A DNA stretch of 64,000 nucleotides, from NCBI RefSeq assembly GCF_004564135.1, contig NZ_CP038255.1:962501-1026500 (forward strand). Reading direction: 5' to 3'. A program made the position numbers and the translations under genes. Below are positions 18,755-27,067 of this stretch, one piece after another (position 1 is the first letter of the stretch; the number at the start of each line of letters is the position of its first letter). The notes beneath the pieces were generated by a model. That model was not told the origin of the DNA and ran no database searches. It worked only from the letters and a program-made list of their open reading frames with translations. This stretch comes from Terasakiella sp. SH-1 (lineage in GTDB: Bacteria; Pseudomonadota; Alphaproteobacteria; Rhodospirillales; Terasakiellaceae).

Positions 18755-19276
18755 ATGATCCTGAAAATTGCCCGTATGGGCCATCCGGTCTTGCGCCAAT
18801 ATGCCGAACCTGTTGCAGACCCGCAAGCGCTGGAGATCAAAGTTTTAGTAGAAGACATGATTGAAACCATGAAAGATGCCAATGGTGCCGGATTGGCCGC
18901 CCCGCAAGTGCATGTGCCTTTGCGTGTGGTGATCTTCCATGTGCCACGCGGGCGTGATGCACAGGATCAGGAAATTGGCCTGACCGTGTTGATTAACCCG
19001 GAAGTTGAAGTACTCGGCCCTGAAATAGAAGAAGCTTTTGAGGGGTGCCTGTCCCTGCCTGAGATGACGGGAAAAGTCAAACGCCCTGCTCATATTCGCT
19101 ATCGTGGTGTTGGTCTGGATGGTGAAATCATTGAACGCGAAGCCACAGGATTTCATGCCCGTGTCGTACAGCATGAATGTGATCATTTGGACGGAATTCT
19201 CTATCCGCAACGTATGGACGATCTCGCTACATTCGGTTATGTTGAAGAAATGCAAAAAGCGATGAAACAGGAATAA
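18755..19276 (+). CDS. def: Peptide deformylase
   Basis: 173 residues with all three deformylase motifs: GAGLAAPQVHV (motif 1), EGCLSLPEM (motif 2, metal-binding Cys) and QHECDHLDGIL (motif 3, HExxH). It removes the formyl group from new polypeptides in the cytoplasm. Motif 1 reads GAG rather than the commoner GIG, a tolerated change. It starts a two-gene unit with the COQ9-like gene four bases downstream; most genomes pair def with fmt, which is not here, so this may be a second deformylase. Confidence 0.94.
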   Translation: MILKIARMGHPVLRQYAEPVADPQALEIKVLVEDMIETMKDANGAGLAAPQVHVPLRVVIFHVPRGRDAQDQEIGLTVLINPEVEVLGPEIEEAFEGCLSLPEMTGKVKRPAHIRYRGVGLDGEIIEREATGFHARVVQHECDHLDGILYPQRMDDLATFGYVEEMQKAMKQE

Positions 19277-19280
19277 GCGC

Positions 19281-19925
19281 ATGCAGGATATCAAGATTAA
19301 AGACGAAATTCTTTTGGCAACATTGCCCAATGTTGTGTTTGATGGCTGGACAGATCGTGCGCTTGAAGATGGTGCTGTTGAGGCCGGGTATGATGCATCT
19401 ATGGCTGTGCGTGCATTTCCCTATGGGATGAATGATGTGCTGGCCCATTTTGCCACATATATCAATCGTCAGATGGCTGAAAAACTGGAAGGTATCGATC
19501 TTGAAAATATGGGGATCGGTCATCGCCTTGAAACAGCCATGCGCATTCGTCTGGAGATTGAGGCCCCTTATCGCGAAGCTGTGCGCAAGGCCATGTCTCA
19601 CTATGCCTTACCACAACATGCCCCGGAAGGGATCAAGGTCGTTTGGGATGCGGTGGATGAAATGTGGTGGTGCTGTGGTGATGAGTCAGTGGATTTTAAC
19701 TTCTATACCAAACGGGCATCGCTGGCCGCAGTCTATTCTGCAACGATGGTCTATTGGCTCAATGATGAGTCTGACGGGGCAGAAGAGACTATCCTGTTTT
19801 ATCGTCGTCGTTTGATGGATGTGATTTCAGCGGTGAAAACCCGCAAGAATATTTTCGGTAAAATTGAGGATATGGTCTGTAAACTGACCGGGCACGGTCA
19901 TTCTGTTGGCCTGATGAAAAGATAA
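19281..19925 (+). CDS. COQ9-family ubiquinone biosynthesis protein
   Basis: 214 residues matching the COQ9 / COG5590 family, whose old description is rpsU-divergently transcribed protein. The conserved helix block RLEIEAPYREAVRKAMSHYA and the C-terminal DEMWWCCGDESVDFNFYTKR...YSATMVYWL are present. COQ9 has a TetR-like fold and binds lipid, helping the hydroxylation steps of ubiquinone synthesis at the membrane. Here it follows def rather than standing opposite rpsU, which lies 3.4 kb upstream with the kinase between them. Confidence 0.85.
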   Translation: MQDIKIKDEILLATLPNVVFDGWTDRALEDGAVEAGYDASMAVRAFPYGMNDVLAHFATYINRQMAEKLEGIDLENMGIGHRLETAMRIRLEIEAPYREAVRKAMSHYALPQHAPEGIKVVWDAVDEMWWCCGDESVDFNFYTKRASLAAVYSATMVYWLNDESDGAEETILFYRRRLMDVISAVKTRKNIFGKIEDMVCKLTGHGHSVGLMKR

Positions 19926-19950
19926 CGGATGATTATCAAAGGGGGCTGAA

Positions 19951-21024
19951 ATGGTGATGGGACAGAAAACATTTGGCTCTCTGCTCTTTGTTTTGGCGGC
20001 TTCACTGTTGAGTGGAGAGGCGTCTGCCTTTTTTAAAAAAGACCGGGTAAAACGTGATTTTCGCCATATGGATGCAAATCGCGATGACCAAATCAGCCGT
20101 GAAGAATGGAAACGTCGCGGCAATTTTGAAAAGCTGGATCAAAATGGCGATGGGTACCTCACAATTGATGAGGTTCGGGGCATTTATCAAGGTCATCAAA
20201 ATCGCGATTATGACTGGCCACCAGAAAATATGACGCCTTATAGCTCAAAGATTGATCCTTCCATTGCAACTGACCGGGTGTCGCGTGATGAGTTAGGTGC
20301 AGATGTGATCTGTGGTCTTGGGCGCGCCAAACATTGTGGAACGGCTGAACAAATCCGGCGGGGGTTACTGGAAACAGGGACAGGACCGGTATTCCCCAAA
20401 GGTGTTGATTGCCCCGGCGTTGATGATTATTGGGCGATGAATTACAGCTATAAACGTAATCGTGACTCGTTTCATGGCGGTATTGATATTCCTGTTCCGT
20501 GGGGGGAGCCGATGCGGGTGGTGGCCTCAGGGGCTGTGGTCAATATGTATCAGGCCCACCAGTCCAAACGGGGCTATGAGGTCATTGTGCGTCATAGTCC
20601 GGAAGATACCGGACTCCCTATGTGGACCTACAGTGCTTATGGACATTTGGACCGTTTGCCGGATTTTAAGCCCGGTCAGCGCCTTGCCATGGGGGATATT
20701 ATTGGTCCGACGGGAAATAGCGGGATCAGTGCACGAGGGAAAAAAGGCAGTGGGGCACAATCAAAATCACGCCGACCAGCCATTCATCTGGCCATGTTCT
20801 ATAGTGCTCACCGTCAGTTTGGGGAAGAAAACGATACGATCTTGCCCAAAGAAGGCTATTGGCTGGACCCTTATGCCTTTTACAGGCAGAAAGAACCGTT
20901 TCTTTCTGCTGAGGTGAAGGCCCTGCCAGAGGATGAAAAAGCCGTTATGATCCCGGTGCTGTTGGAGGGGGGAAGGACTATTCCCGCCAATACGAAAATC
21001 ATTTGGCCCTATAGCTGTAGGTGA
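19951..21024 (+). CDS. Secreted EF-hand plus degenerate M23 peptidase-like protein
   Basis: 357 residues with a signal peptide ending EASA. Two EF-hand loops follow at about 40-75: DANRDDQISREE and DQNGDGYLTIDE, both with good calcium-binding Asp positions. The C-terminal half is an M23 (LytM) fold with the first zinc motif HGGID and the core YGHLDRL. The final HxH pair expected of active enzymes reads IHLAMF, so the second zinc His is replaced by Ala and activity is doubtful. It may bind peptidoglycan or regulate an amidase, as EnvC does. The start may be ATG 19951 or 19957. Confidence 0.78.
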   Translation: MVMGQKTFGSLLFVLAASLLSGEASAFFKKDRVKRDFRHMDANRDDQISREEWKRRGNFEKLDQNGDGYLTIDEVRGIYQGHQNRDYDWPPENMTPYSSKIDPSIATDRVSRDELGADVICGLGRAKHCGTAEQIRRGLLETGTGPVFPKGVDCPGVDDYWAMNYSYKRNRDSFHGGIDIPVPWGEPMRVVASGAVVNMYQAHQSKRGYEVIVRHSPEDTGLPMWTYSAYGHLDRLPDFKPGQRLAMGDIIGPTGNSGISARGKKGSGAQSKSRRPAIHLAMFYSAHRQFGEENDTILPKEGYWLDPYAFYRQKEPFLSAEVKALPEDEKAVMIPVLLEGGRTIPANTKIIWPYSCR

Positions 21025-21094
21025 ACTGTTTCACAGTCTGTGCATGAAGAGACATGTATATAAGCCTTATATCAATCCTGAAAGGCGTGAAATC

Positions 21095-22291
21095 ATGAAC
21101 CAAACACAGCAAAAAACTGGTGAATTTATTGCTTTGATGGCGTTTCTTATGTCGTTGGTCGCATTGGCGATTGATGCCATTTTGCCTGCCTTTTTGGCGA
21201 TTGGTGATGCCTTTGCCATTGAAGACCCTAATCAGGTACAGCTGATTATCGGTGTATTGTTTTTAGGCATGGCGGTTGGGCAATTGTTTTATGGGCCGTT
21301 ATCTGATTCTATCGGGCGTAAACCAGCGACCTATATTGGCTTGGTCTTGTTTATCATCGGCTCGTTGATTTCTGCTTTTGCAGCGGATTTTGAAACCATG
21401 TTGGCGGGGCGGTTTTTGCAAGGGTTTGGTGTGGCGGGGCCACGAACCATTTCCATTGCGTTTGTGCGGGATCAATATAGCGGACGGGCGATGGCACGGA
21501 TTATGTCCTTTGTCATTACCATCTTCATTTTAATGCCGGCATTGGCCCCAAGTTTTGGGGCTGGGATGTTGATCTATGCGGATTGGCAGAGCATCTTTTA
21601 CCTGTTTGCCTTGTTGGCTTGTGTGAATTTGGTCTGGCTGTATTTGCGACAGCCAGAAACCCTGCCCAAGGACAGGCGTATTCCTTTTTCTTTCGCCAAT
21701 ATCTTGCGTGGGGCTTTAGAGGTTTTAAAAAATAGAATATCTGTGGGCTATATGATTGTGGGGGGGCTGGCGTTTGCGGCGCTGGTTTCTTACCTCAATA
21801 TGGCGAAGCAGGTTTACCTTGATGTGTATGGCATTGATGAGATGTTTCCGCTTTATTTCGCTATTCTCGCTTTGGCCGTGGGGGCATCTTCTTTGGTGAA
21901 CGGCAAGATCGTAATGAAATATGGCATGCGGCCTTTAATGCAAGGGGCTTTGGCCTTGATGATTGCCGCAAGCGGGTCCTTTTTGACTTACCTGCTGATG
22001 TTTGATGGTCATGCACCCTTTGTTTTATTTATGGGGGCAATGATGGTGATCTTTTTCTTTATGGGCATTTTGTTTGGTAATGCCAACGCGATGGCTATGG
22101 AGCCCATGGGGCATATTGCCGGGATTGCGTCTTCCATCATTGGGGCTGGGACGACTTTTATTTCCATGAGTTTGGGGACTGTCATTGGGCAGTTCTATGA
22201 TCAGACGCTGATGCCCATGATTGCAGGCTTCACTGTGCTGGCAATGACGGCTTATGTGTTGATGATGTGGATTGAAAAAGGGCAGAAATGA
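21095..22291 (+). CDS. Bcr/CflA-type MFS drug exporter
   Basis: 398 residues with twelve predicted membrane helices. It carries the MFS motif A variant GPLSDSIGRKPATYIG between helices 2 and 3 and the helix-5 GPRTISIAFVRDQYSG typical of the Bcr/CflA proton-coupled drug exporter group (DHA1 family). The ATG at 21095 (MNQTQQKTGEF) with AAAGG upstream is preferred over 21044, which would add a hydrophilic extension. It is in the inner membrane. It converges on purK, with one shared terminator hairpin between the two genes. Confidence 0.88.
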   Translation: MNQTQQKTGEFIALMAFLMSLVALAIDAILPAFLAIGDAFAIEDPNQVQLIIGVLFLGMAVGQLFYGPLSDSIGRKPATYIGLVLFIIGSLISAFAADFETMLAGRFLQGFGVAGPRTISIAFVRDQYSGRAMARIMSFVITIFILMPALAPSFGAGMLIYADWQSIFYLFALLACVNLVWLYLRQPETLPKDRRIPFSFANILRGALEVLKNRISVGYMIVGGLAFAALVSYLNMAKQVYLDVYGIDEMFPLYFAILALAVGASSLVNGKIVMKYGMRPLMQGALALMIAASGSFLTYLLMFDGHAPFVLFMGAMMVIFFFMGILFGNANAMAMEPMGHIAGIASSIIGAGTTFISMSLGTVIGQFYDQTLMPMIAGFTVLAMTAYVLMMWIEKGQK

Positions 22292-22293
22292 AA

Positions 22294-22318
22294 AGGCCCC
22301 TGTTTTTTACAGGGGCGC
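22294..22318. terminator. Shared terminator of the MFS gene and purK
   Basis: GCCCCTGT and ACAGGGGC form an 8-bp stem, with CCTTTT on the purK (minus) side and a looser T-rich tract on the plus side; only 36 bases separate the two convergent genes. Confidence 0.75.
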
Positions 22319-22327
22319 ATTTTCGTT

Positions 22328-23425
22328 TTATTTTTTGGGTAGCTCACCAAGTGGGTAGACCAAATTGACATGGCCCATTTTACGCCCCCGTCGCGTGGAG
22401 GCTTTACCATAGAGGTGAAGTTTGGCATTGGGCTCGTTGAGGTAATCGGGCCATTTTTCCACGTCAAAACCAATGAGGTTTTTCATCACCAGATCATTGC
22501 GCCGTTCAACAGAGCCAAGTGGTAGGCCGCAGACGGCACGTACAAACTGTTCAAACTGATCAGAATAACAGGCATCCTGTGTCCAGTGACCAGAGTTATG
22601 CGGGCGCGGGGCAACTTCATTGACGACCAGCTGGTCATCGCGTGTGTGGAACATTTCAACGGCGAGCAAGCCAATGATTTCCATTTTTTCTGCCAGGGTG
22701 ACTGCAATACGCACTGCTTCTTCAATCAGCCCATCAGGGATATGGGCAGGGACGCTAGAGGTATCCAGAATACCATCCACATGGACGTTTTCAGCAGGTT
22801 CAAACGCCGTCCATTGGCCGCAGGCACTGCGCGCGACAATGACGGAAATCTCGCGTTGGAAATCAACAAAGCCTTCCAGAACAGACGGTGCCCCGGCCAT
22901 GGAATCATAAGCGGTTGCTAAATCCGTTTCCGGGCGGATCAGGGCCTGACCTTTCCCGTCATAGCCCATGCGGGTTGTTTTCAAAATGCTGGGACGGCCC
23001 AGTTCTTCAACAGCTTTTTCCAGATCAGCCAGCGAGTTCACTGCCTTAAACGGTGCTGTGGCAATACCGCATTCATTAATGAAGGTCTTTTCAATGAGGC
23101 GGTCTTGCGAGATATGCAGGCAGTTCCAGCCCGGACGAACGTCCACATGTTCGGTCAGCAGCTGTACGCTTTCATGGGGGATGTTTTCAAATTCAAACGT
23201 CACCACATCACAGGCATCGGCAAAAGCAATCAGGGCTTCACGATCATCATATTCTGCCACAGTGGCCTTATGGGCGACCTGTTCAGCTGGGCTGTCTTCG
23301 CAGGGACCAAAGACATGACACATATAGCCCAGACGGGCTGCTGCCAGTGCAGTCATGCGACCCAGCTGGCCGTTTCCGATAATTCCGATGGTGCTGCCCG
23401 GTGGCAGTTGTTTAGGTGCGTTCAT
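22328..23425 (-). CDS. purK: N5-carboxyaminoimidazole ribonucleotide synthase
   Basis: 365 residues with an ATP-grasp fold. The N-terminal GIIGNGQLGRMTALAAARLG is the PurK signature, and the ATP-grasp middle domain includes ILKTTRMGYDGKGQ; VNEVAPRPHNSGHWTQDAC is the conserved C-terminal active-site block. It makes N5-CAIR from AIR, bicarbonate and ATP in purine synthesis. It begins 17 bases after the purE stop, so the pair is one operon whose products act in succession. Confidence 0.96.
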   Translation of the reverse strand: MNAPKQLPPGSTIGIIGNGQLGRMTALAAARLGYMCHVFGPCEDSPAEQVAHKATVAEYDDREALIAFADACDVVTFEFENIPHESVQLLTEHVDVRPGWNCLHISQDRLIEKTFINECGIATAPFKAVNSLADLEKAVEELGRPSILKTTRMGYDGKGQALIRPETDLATAYDSMAGAPSVLEGFVDFQREISVIVARSACGQWTAFEPAENVHVDGILDTSSVPAHIPDGLIEEAVRIAVTLAEKMEIIGLLAVEMFHTRDDQLVVNEVAPRPHNSGHWTQDACYSDQFEQFVRAVCGLPLGSVERRNDLVMKNLIGFDVEKWPDYLNEPNAKLHLYGKASTRRGRKMGHVNLVYPLGELPKK

Positions 23426-23442
23426 GGTTTTTACCCCAATCC

Positions 23443-23937
23443 TTATTGGTCAACAGGCTCTTCTGCAACAGAGGCTGTCTGGCGGGCGCGGAAATCATCG
23501 AGTTTGGCGGCAACCCCTTCATCTTGTAAGGCGATGATGCTGGCGGCCATGATGCCTGCGTTTTTCGCCCCGGCATCGCCAATAGCCAATGTCCCAACCG
23601 GAACACCGCCCGGCATTTGTGCGATGGAATAGAGGCTGTCAATGCCGTTTAAGGCACGGCTTTTAACCGGAACACCCAGTACGGGCAGCGGCGTCATGGC
23701 TGCGGCCATACCCGGCAGATGCGCAGCCCCACCAGCACCGGCGATAATTACTTGAATACCGCGTGCTTTGGCGTTGGTGGCATAATCATAAAGACGTTGT
23801 GGTGTGCGGTGTGCAGAAACAATGCGCTTTTCATAAGAAACGCCCATTTCTTCCAACATGTCAGCGGCAAGTTTCATTGTCGGCCAATCTGATTGGCTGC
23901 CCATAATAATCCCGACACAAGGTGTTGCACTGTCCAT
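23443..23937 (-). CDS. purE: N5-carboxyaminoimidazole ribonucleotide mutase
   Basis: 164 residues of class I PurE. The nucleotide-binding start [14 protein letters not shown], the VSAHRTP loop with the catalytic His, and [11 protein letters not shown] are all present. It shifts the carboxyl group of N5-CAIR to give CAIR, immediately after PurK. First gene of the purEK operon; the 148-base gap to the divergent GGDEF gene must hold both promoters. No PUR riboswitch or clear operator was found. Confidence 0.96.
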   Translation of the reverse strand: MDSATPCVGIIMGSQSDWPTMKLAADMLEEMGVSYEKRIVSAHRTPQRLYDYATNAKARGIQVIIAGAGGAAHLPGMAAAMTPLPVLGVPVKSRALNGIDSLYSIAQMPGGVPVGTLAIGDAGAKNAGIMAASIIALQDEGVAAKLDDFRARQTASVAEEPVDQ

Positions 23938-24085
23938 CGCTTTTTCCTTCGATTACGACCTTAAAAAAGGGGCGTATTATATGGATATAGTAGAGAATCG
24001 CAAGTTTTTTGCTTTGAGTTAGGAAAAGGTCAATCTTTACAGTATACTATAAAGGTACTGGATAAAGAATGGTTGTGAGGCGGTC

Positions 24086-24838
24086 ATGCCTGTAGACGAT
24101 ATTAAACCAACCGATGCACTGCGCCATTATATTGGGAACGAGCAAGACCAAAGCAAGCATCGCCCCTCTTATGGTGGTGGTCGCTTTACAGGGAAGCGCA
24201 AATACCCCGCACCCAAGCGCAATATCAATGATGTGACCAGCTTTATGAATATTCCGCAGGATGAACTGACACCGGCGGTGACAGAAGCCATTAGTTCCTT
24301 GATGGAAGAAGTGGAAGAGCTGCGTGAAGAGCTTTCCATGACCCAACATTTTGAACAAAAACTGTCAGCCACCTTGGATAAGCACATGGATTTACCAGTG
24401 TTGACGCGTCATGCTCTGATGCGCGAGGTTGCGGTGATTGCAGCGCAAACCCAACGCAGTGGGGCGCAGGCGACGTTCATTTATTTTCAGATCAGAAATT
24501 TTGCGGAAATCAAAAAACGCTTTGGTTTGCTGGCCGGGGAAACGGTTATTCGCGAAACTGCCCAAATTTTGCAGCCTCAGTTGCGTGAAACCGATCGAGT
24601 TGGGACACTTGGCGGGGATGGGTTTGGGATTGTGATGGCTCTTAGTGATGTGAAACATGCACTGGAAAAAGTCCGTCATTTAGAAAATCTGGTGAAACGT
24701 GGTCCAATTATGCATGGAGCCCATATTCTGGATGTGGAGGTCGCTTATGGGCTTCACAGTCTGCATCTGACAGAAGAAATTGACACAATCTTACATGAGA
24801 CCGACAAGGATCTGCATCGCCGTTTTGTCAGGCTATGA
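24086..24838 (+). CDS. Degenerate GGDEF-domain protein
   Basis: 250 residues, no signal or membrane segment. A basic N-terminal 50 residues and a coiled coil (about 65-95, MEEVEELREELS) precede a GGDEF-like domain at about 105-245. The signature reads GGDGF instead of GGDEF, with the Glu that binds metal and substrate changed to Gly, so cyclase activity is unlikely; it may bind GTP or c-di-GMP, or act through partners. Its last 11 bases overlap the convergent DUF465 gene. Confidence 0.75.
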   Translation: MPVDDIKPTDALRHYIGNEQDQSKHRPSYGGGRFTGKRKYPAPKRNINDVTSFMNIPQDELTPAVTEAISSLMEEVEELREELSMTQHFEQKLSATLDKHMDLPVLTRHALMREVAVIAAQTQRSGAQATFIYFQIRNFAEIKKRFGLLAGETVIRETAQILQPQLRETDRVGTLGGDGFGIVMALSDVKHALEKVRHLENLVKRGPIMHGAHILDVEVAYGLHSLHLTEEIDTILHETDKDLHRRFVRL

Positions 24839-25028
24839 TATCTGGGACCAGTAATGCTTCTATTTTGGCAATCTGATCTTTCAGTGTCAGCTTTTTCTTT
24901 TTTAAGCGTTGGAGCTGTAACTGGTCATAAGGTGGATTTTCAATGAGGCGACTGATCACATCATCTAGGTCGCGGTGTTCAGTTTGCAAGACAGCGAGTT
25001 TGATTTCCAGTTCACGGTTTTCGGGCAT
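24828..25028 (-). CDS. DUF465 (YdcH-type) small protein, copy 1
   Basis: 66 residues, nearly all helix: an acidic first helix (ELEIKLAVLQTEHRDLDDVI), a short turn NPPYDQLQLQRL, and a basic second helix LKKKKLTLKDQIAKIE. This is the DUF465/YdcH hairpin family, common in alphaproteobacteria and without a known function. It overlaps the GGDEF gene 3' end by 11 bases and is divergent from pfkA. A second DUF465 gene lies just beyond pfkA. Confidence 0.85.
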   Translation of the reverse strand: MPENRELEIKLAVLQTEHRDLDDVISRLIENPPYDQLQLQRLKKKKLTLKDQIAKIEALLVPDIIA

Positions 25029-25117
25029 GGTTTTCCCAGCTTGTTATGATCTTATTGAAACTCAGTGGCTGGGATCATACCATAGAAACGGCTCTAAAGA
25101 ACAAAAAAGGAAACAAG

Positions 25118-26203
25118 ATGAGTAAAAAACGTATTGGCATTCTCACCAGCGGGGGGGACTGTGCCGGGTTGAATGCTGCTATTCGTGCAGTGACGCGTCG
25201 GGCCATTGATGGATACGACTGGGAAGTCGTCGGAATACGTAACGGAACGCTGGGTCTGATTTCTGAACCCGTTGAAGCTGAAATTCTGGATAAACAGACC
25301 TTTGGTGGGATTTTGTTGCGTCAGGGGGGAACTTTTCTCGGGGCTTCGACCAAGGGGAATCCCTTTGCCTTTAAAATGCCCGACGGGCAGGTGAAAGATC
25401 GTTCGGCAGAATTTGTTGCAGGCTTTAAAAGTTTGAATCTGGATGGGTTGATCGGTATTGGCGGTGACGGGTCAATGAAGATTCTTAATCGTTTGTGTGA
25501 GCTTGGCGATATACCTTTTATCGGCATTCCCAAGACGATTGATAATGATGTGGCCTGTACGGAATTTACCATCGGCTTTACCACGGCGGTCAATGTTGCC
25601 GTCGATGCGCTGGACCGGTTATTGCCAACCGCAGCCAGCCACCATCGCGTTATGGTGTTGGAGGTCATGGGCCGCGATGCCGGCCATATTGCGCTTCATG
25701 CCGGGATTGCAGGGGGGGCTGATGTGATTTTGGTGCCGGAAATTCCTCATGATATGGAAATGGTCGCAGAAAAAATCCGTCAGGTTTATGAAGGAGAACA
25801 ACGCACCCATGCCTTGGTTGTTGTTTCAGAAGCGATTAAGACGCCGGAAGGTAAAAAGGTGATGCATGCCAATGAAGAAGGCAAGATGAATTACGGCGGT
25901 GTGGGCCATGTGATTGGCGATCAAATTGCTCAACTGACAGGGGCAGATACTCGCGTCACGGTTTTGGGGCATTTACAACGCGGTGGTACGCCAGCCATGC
26001 GCGATCGGGTCATTGCTTCTGCCTTTGGGGTGAGTGCCGTTGACTTGATGGCACAAGGCAAGACCAATCGGATGGTTGCCTGGCAACATCGCGAGGTGGT
26101 GGATGTGGCACTGGATGATGTGGTGACGCGCTATAATAATATTGATGTTGCAGGTACGATGGTTCACACCGCGCGCGGGCTTGGGATTTGTCTTGGAGAT
26201 TGA
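25118..26203 (+). CDS. pfkA: 6-phosphofructokinase
   Basis: 361 residues. The PFK-A fold motifs are clear: GILTSGGDCAGLNAAIRA (nucleotide loop), GIGGDGSMK, and the catalytic PKTIDNDVACTEFTIGF with the base Asp. The GGDGS form favours ATP as donor, but this long type is related to the group III enzymes, some of which use pyrophosphate, so the donor is not certain. The ATG at 25118 has AAAGGAAACAAG before it. It phosphorylates fructose 6-phosphate in glycolysis. It sits between two DUF465 genes. Confidence 0.92.
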   Translation: MSKKRIGILTSGGDCAGLNAAIRAVTRRAIDGYDWEVVGIRNGTLGLISEPVEAEILDKQTFGGILLRQGGTFLGASTKGNPFAFKMPDGQVKDRSAEFVAGFKSLNLDGLIGIGGDGSMKILNRLCELGDIPFIGIPKTIDNDVACTEFTIGFTTAVNVAVDALDRLLPTAASHHRVMVLEVMGRDAGHIALHAGIAGGADVILVPEIPHDMEMVAEKIRQVYEGEQRTHALVVVSEAIKTPEGKKVMHANEEGKMNYGGVGHVIGDQIAQLTGADTRVTVLGHLQRGGTPAMRDRVIASAFGVSAVDLMAQGKTNRMVAWQHREVVDVALDDVVTRYNNIDVAGTMVHTARGLGICLGD

Positions 26204-26293
26204 AATAATATTATCCAAGTGAGTAGTGGAATTTTCCATTAATTTTATGTATCATAAAAACTTCTAAAAACTGACATAAGGGAGGTTGTTCGC

Positions 26294-26461
26294 ATGAGCG
26301 TAATAGACCGTATCGAATCTCTTAAAACCAAGCACGCAGAACTTGCAGGAAAAATTGAAAAAGAGGAGGTCAGACCTCACCCCGACGACGCGCTCATACA
26401 CGATCTCAAACGACAGAAATTGAAAGTCAAAGACGAAATCAGCACTTTGGCTACACAATAA
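26294..26461 (+). CDS. DUF465 (YdcH-type) small protein, copy 2
   Basis: A 55-codon frame starting MSVIDRIESLKTKHAELAGK and ending LKVKDEISTLATQ. It has the same helix-turn-helix hairpin layout as the DUF465 protein at 24.8 kb (a basic Lys/Arg-rich second helix after a HPDD turn). GGGAGG lies about 10 bases before the ATG. It is 90 bases downstream of pfkA in the same direction and is followed 8 bases later by foldback element E1. Confidence 0.8.
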   Translation: MSVIDRIESLKTKHAELAGKIEKEEVRPHPDDALIHDLKRQKLKVKDEISTLATQ

Positions 26462-26469
26462 TACTGCGT

Positions 26470-26736
26470 TAGAGCGTGTCGCGTATAGGTAGGTTCATTT
26501 CATGATGTGAATTTTTGTCTTGAGTTAGGAAACTTGTGCAGAGCGATGCGGGGCATCGGTCAAACAATTTGACGCGACACAAGACAAAAAGACACATCAC
26601 CGAAGGCGCTTCATAGAAAAGGTATGGAGGGCGGCACCTTCCATTTGCGGTGAATGACACCGCCGCATGTAAGGTTTCTACCCATACCTTTTCTATGAAG
26701 CGTGAAAGTGAACCTACCTATACGCGACACGCTCTA
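26470..26736 (-). repeat. Foldback element E1 (three-arm palindromic repeat)
   Basis: Outer arms 26470-26497 and 26709-26736 are perfect 28-bp inverted repeats beginning and ending in TA. Inside are two stem-loops. One (B) has arms TTTTTGTCTTG (26512-26522) and CAAGACAAAAA (26580-26590), plus GATGTG/CACATC outside them. The other (C) has 17-bp arms at 26609-26625 and 26684-26700. The loops contain a CGATGC-CCC-GCATCG hairpin and a GCGGTG-TCATT-CACCGC type hairpin. The two core loops are about 90-95 percent identical to those of E2, in inverse orientation, while none of the arms match. No credible protein is encoded. Confidence 0.85.
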
Positions 26737-26764
26737 GTGCGCAAAACAGATTTCATAACTGTTG

Positions 26765-26850
26765 AATTATAGAATCCTTTTATCTATGAGGATTGAGACG
26801 AAAAGTCGTCAATAAGCCCCTGACTCTTCTTAAGAGCAGGGGCTTTTTAT
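26765..26850 (+). ncRNA. Candidate small RNA
   Basis: After a TATAGAAT sequence come a hairpin (AATCC 26773-26777 with GGATT 26790-26794), a short GACG-AAAA-GTCGTC hairpin and a strong terminator, with no ribosome-binding site or frame. This could be an independent sRNA, or simply the trailing end of the DUF465 transcript. Confidence 0.3.
26814..26850 (+). terminator. Rho-independent terminator
   Basis: AAGCCCCTG pairs with CAGGGGCTT around an inner CTCTT/AAGAG pairing and is followed by TTTTTAT. Confidence 0.9.
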
Positions 26851-27067
26851 ATACTTCCTTCTTATTTATTAAGCGATTAAGAATTATTATCAATATTTTT
26901 ATAATTCTAAAGTATGTACATTTTATACTTTTGTAGTAATGCGAATGCTTTTTGTATTTATGATCTTATGAGTTGAAAAAAAGAAAAATAGTTTCTAAGA
27001 AACGGGCTGAAATCAGTAGAAGTACCTAGGTTCTGGCTCCTGGGGCACTTTGAAGGGGTAGATTAAT

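Larger units (their letters stand above)
26462..27067. other. 606-base gene-free region
   Basis: Contains foldback element E1 (26470-26736), a candidate small RNA ending in a terminator (26765-26850), and an AT-rich tract (26850-27060) that must carry the promoter of the heme chemoreceptor. I see no further gene. Confidence 0.7.

Noticed and set aside
24000-24040. The string CCTAACTCAA plus neighbours near 24016 matches the conserved edge of the foldback B loop.
   Set aside because: None of the other core motifs or arms is present, so it is probably chance; at most a remnant.
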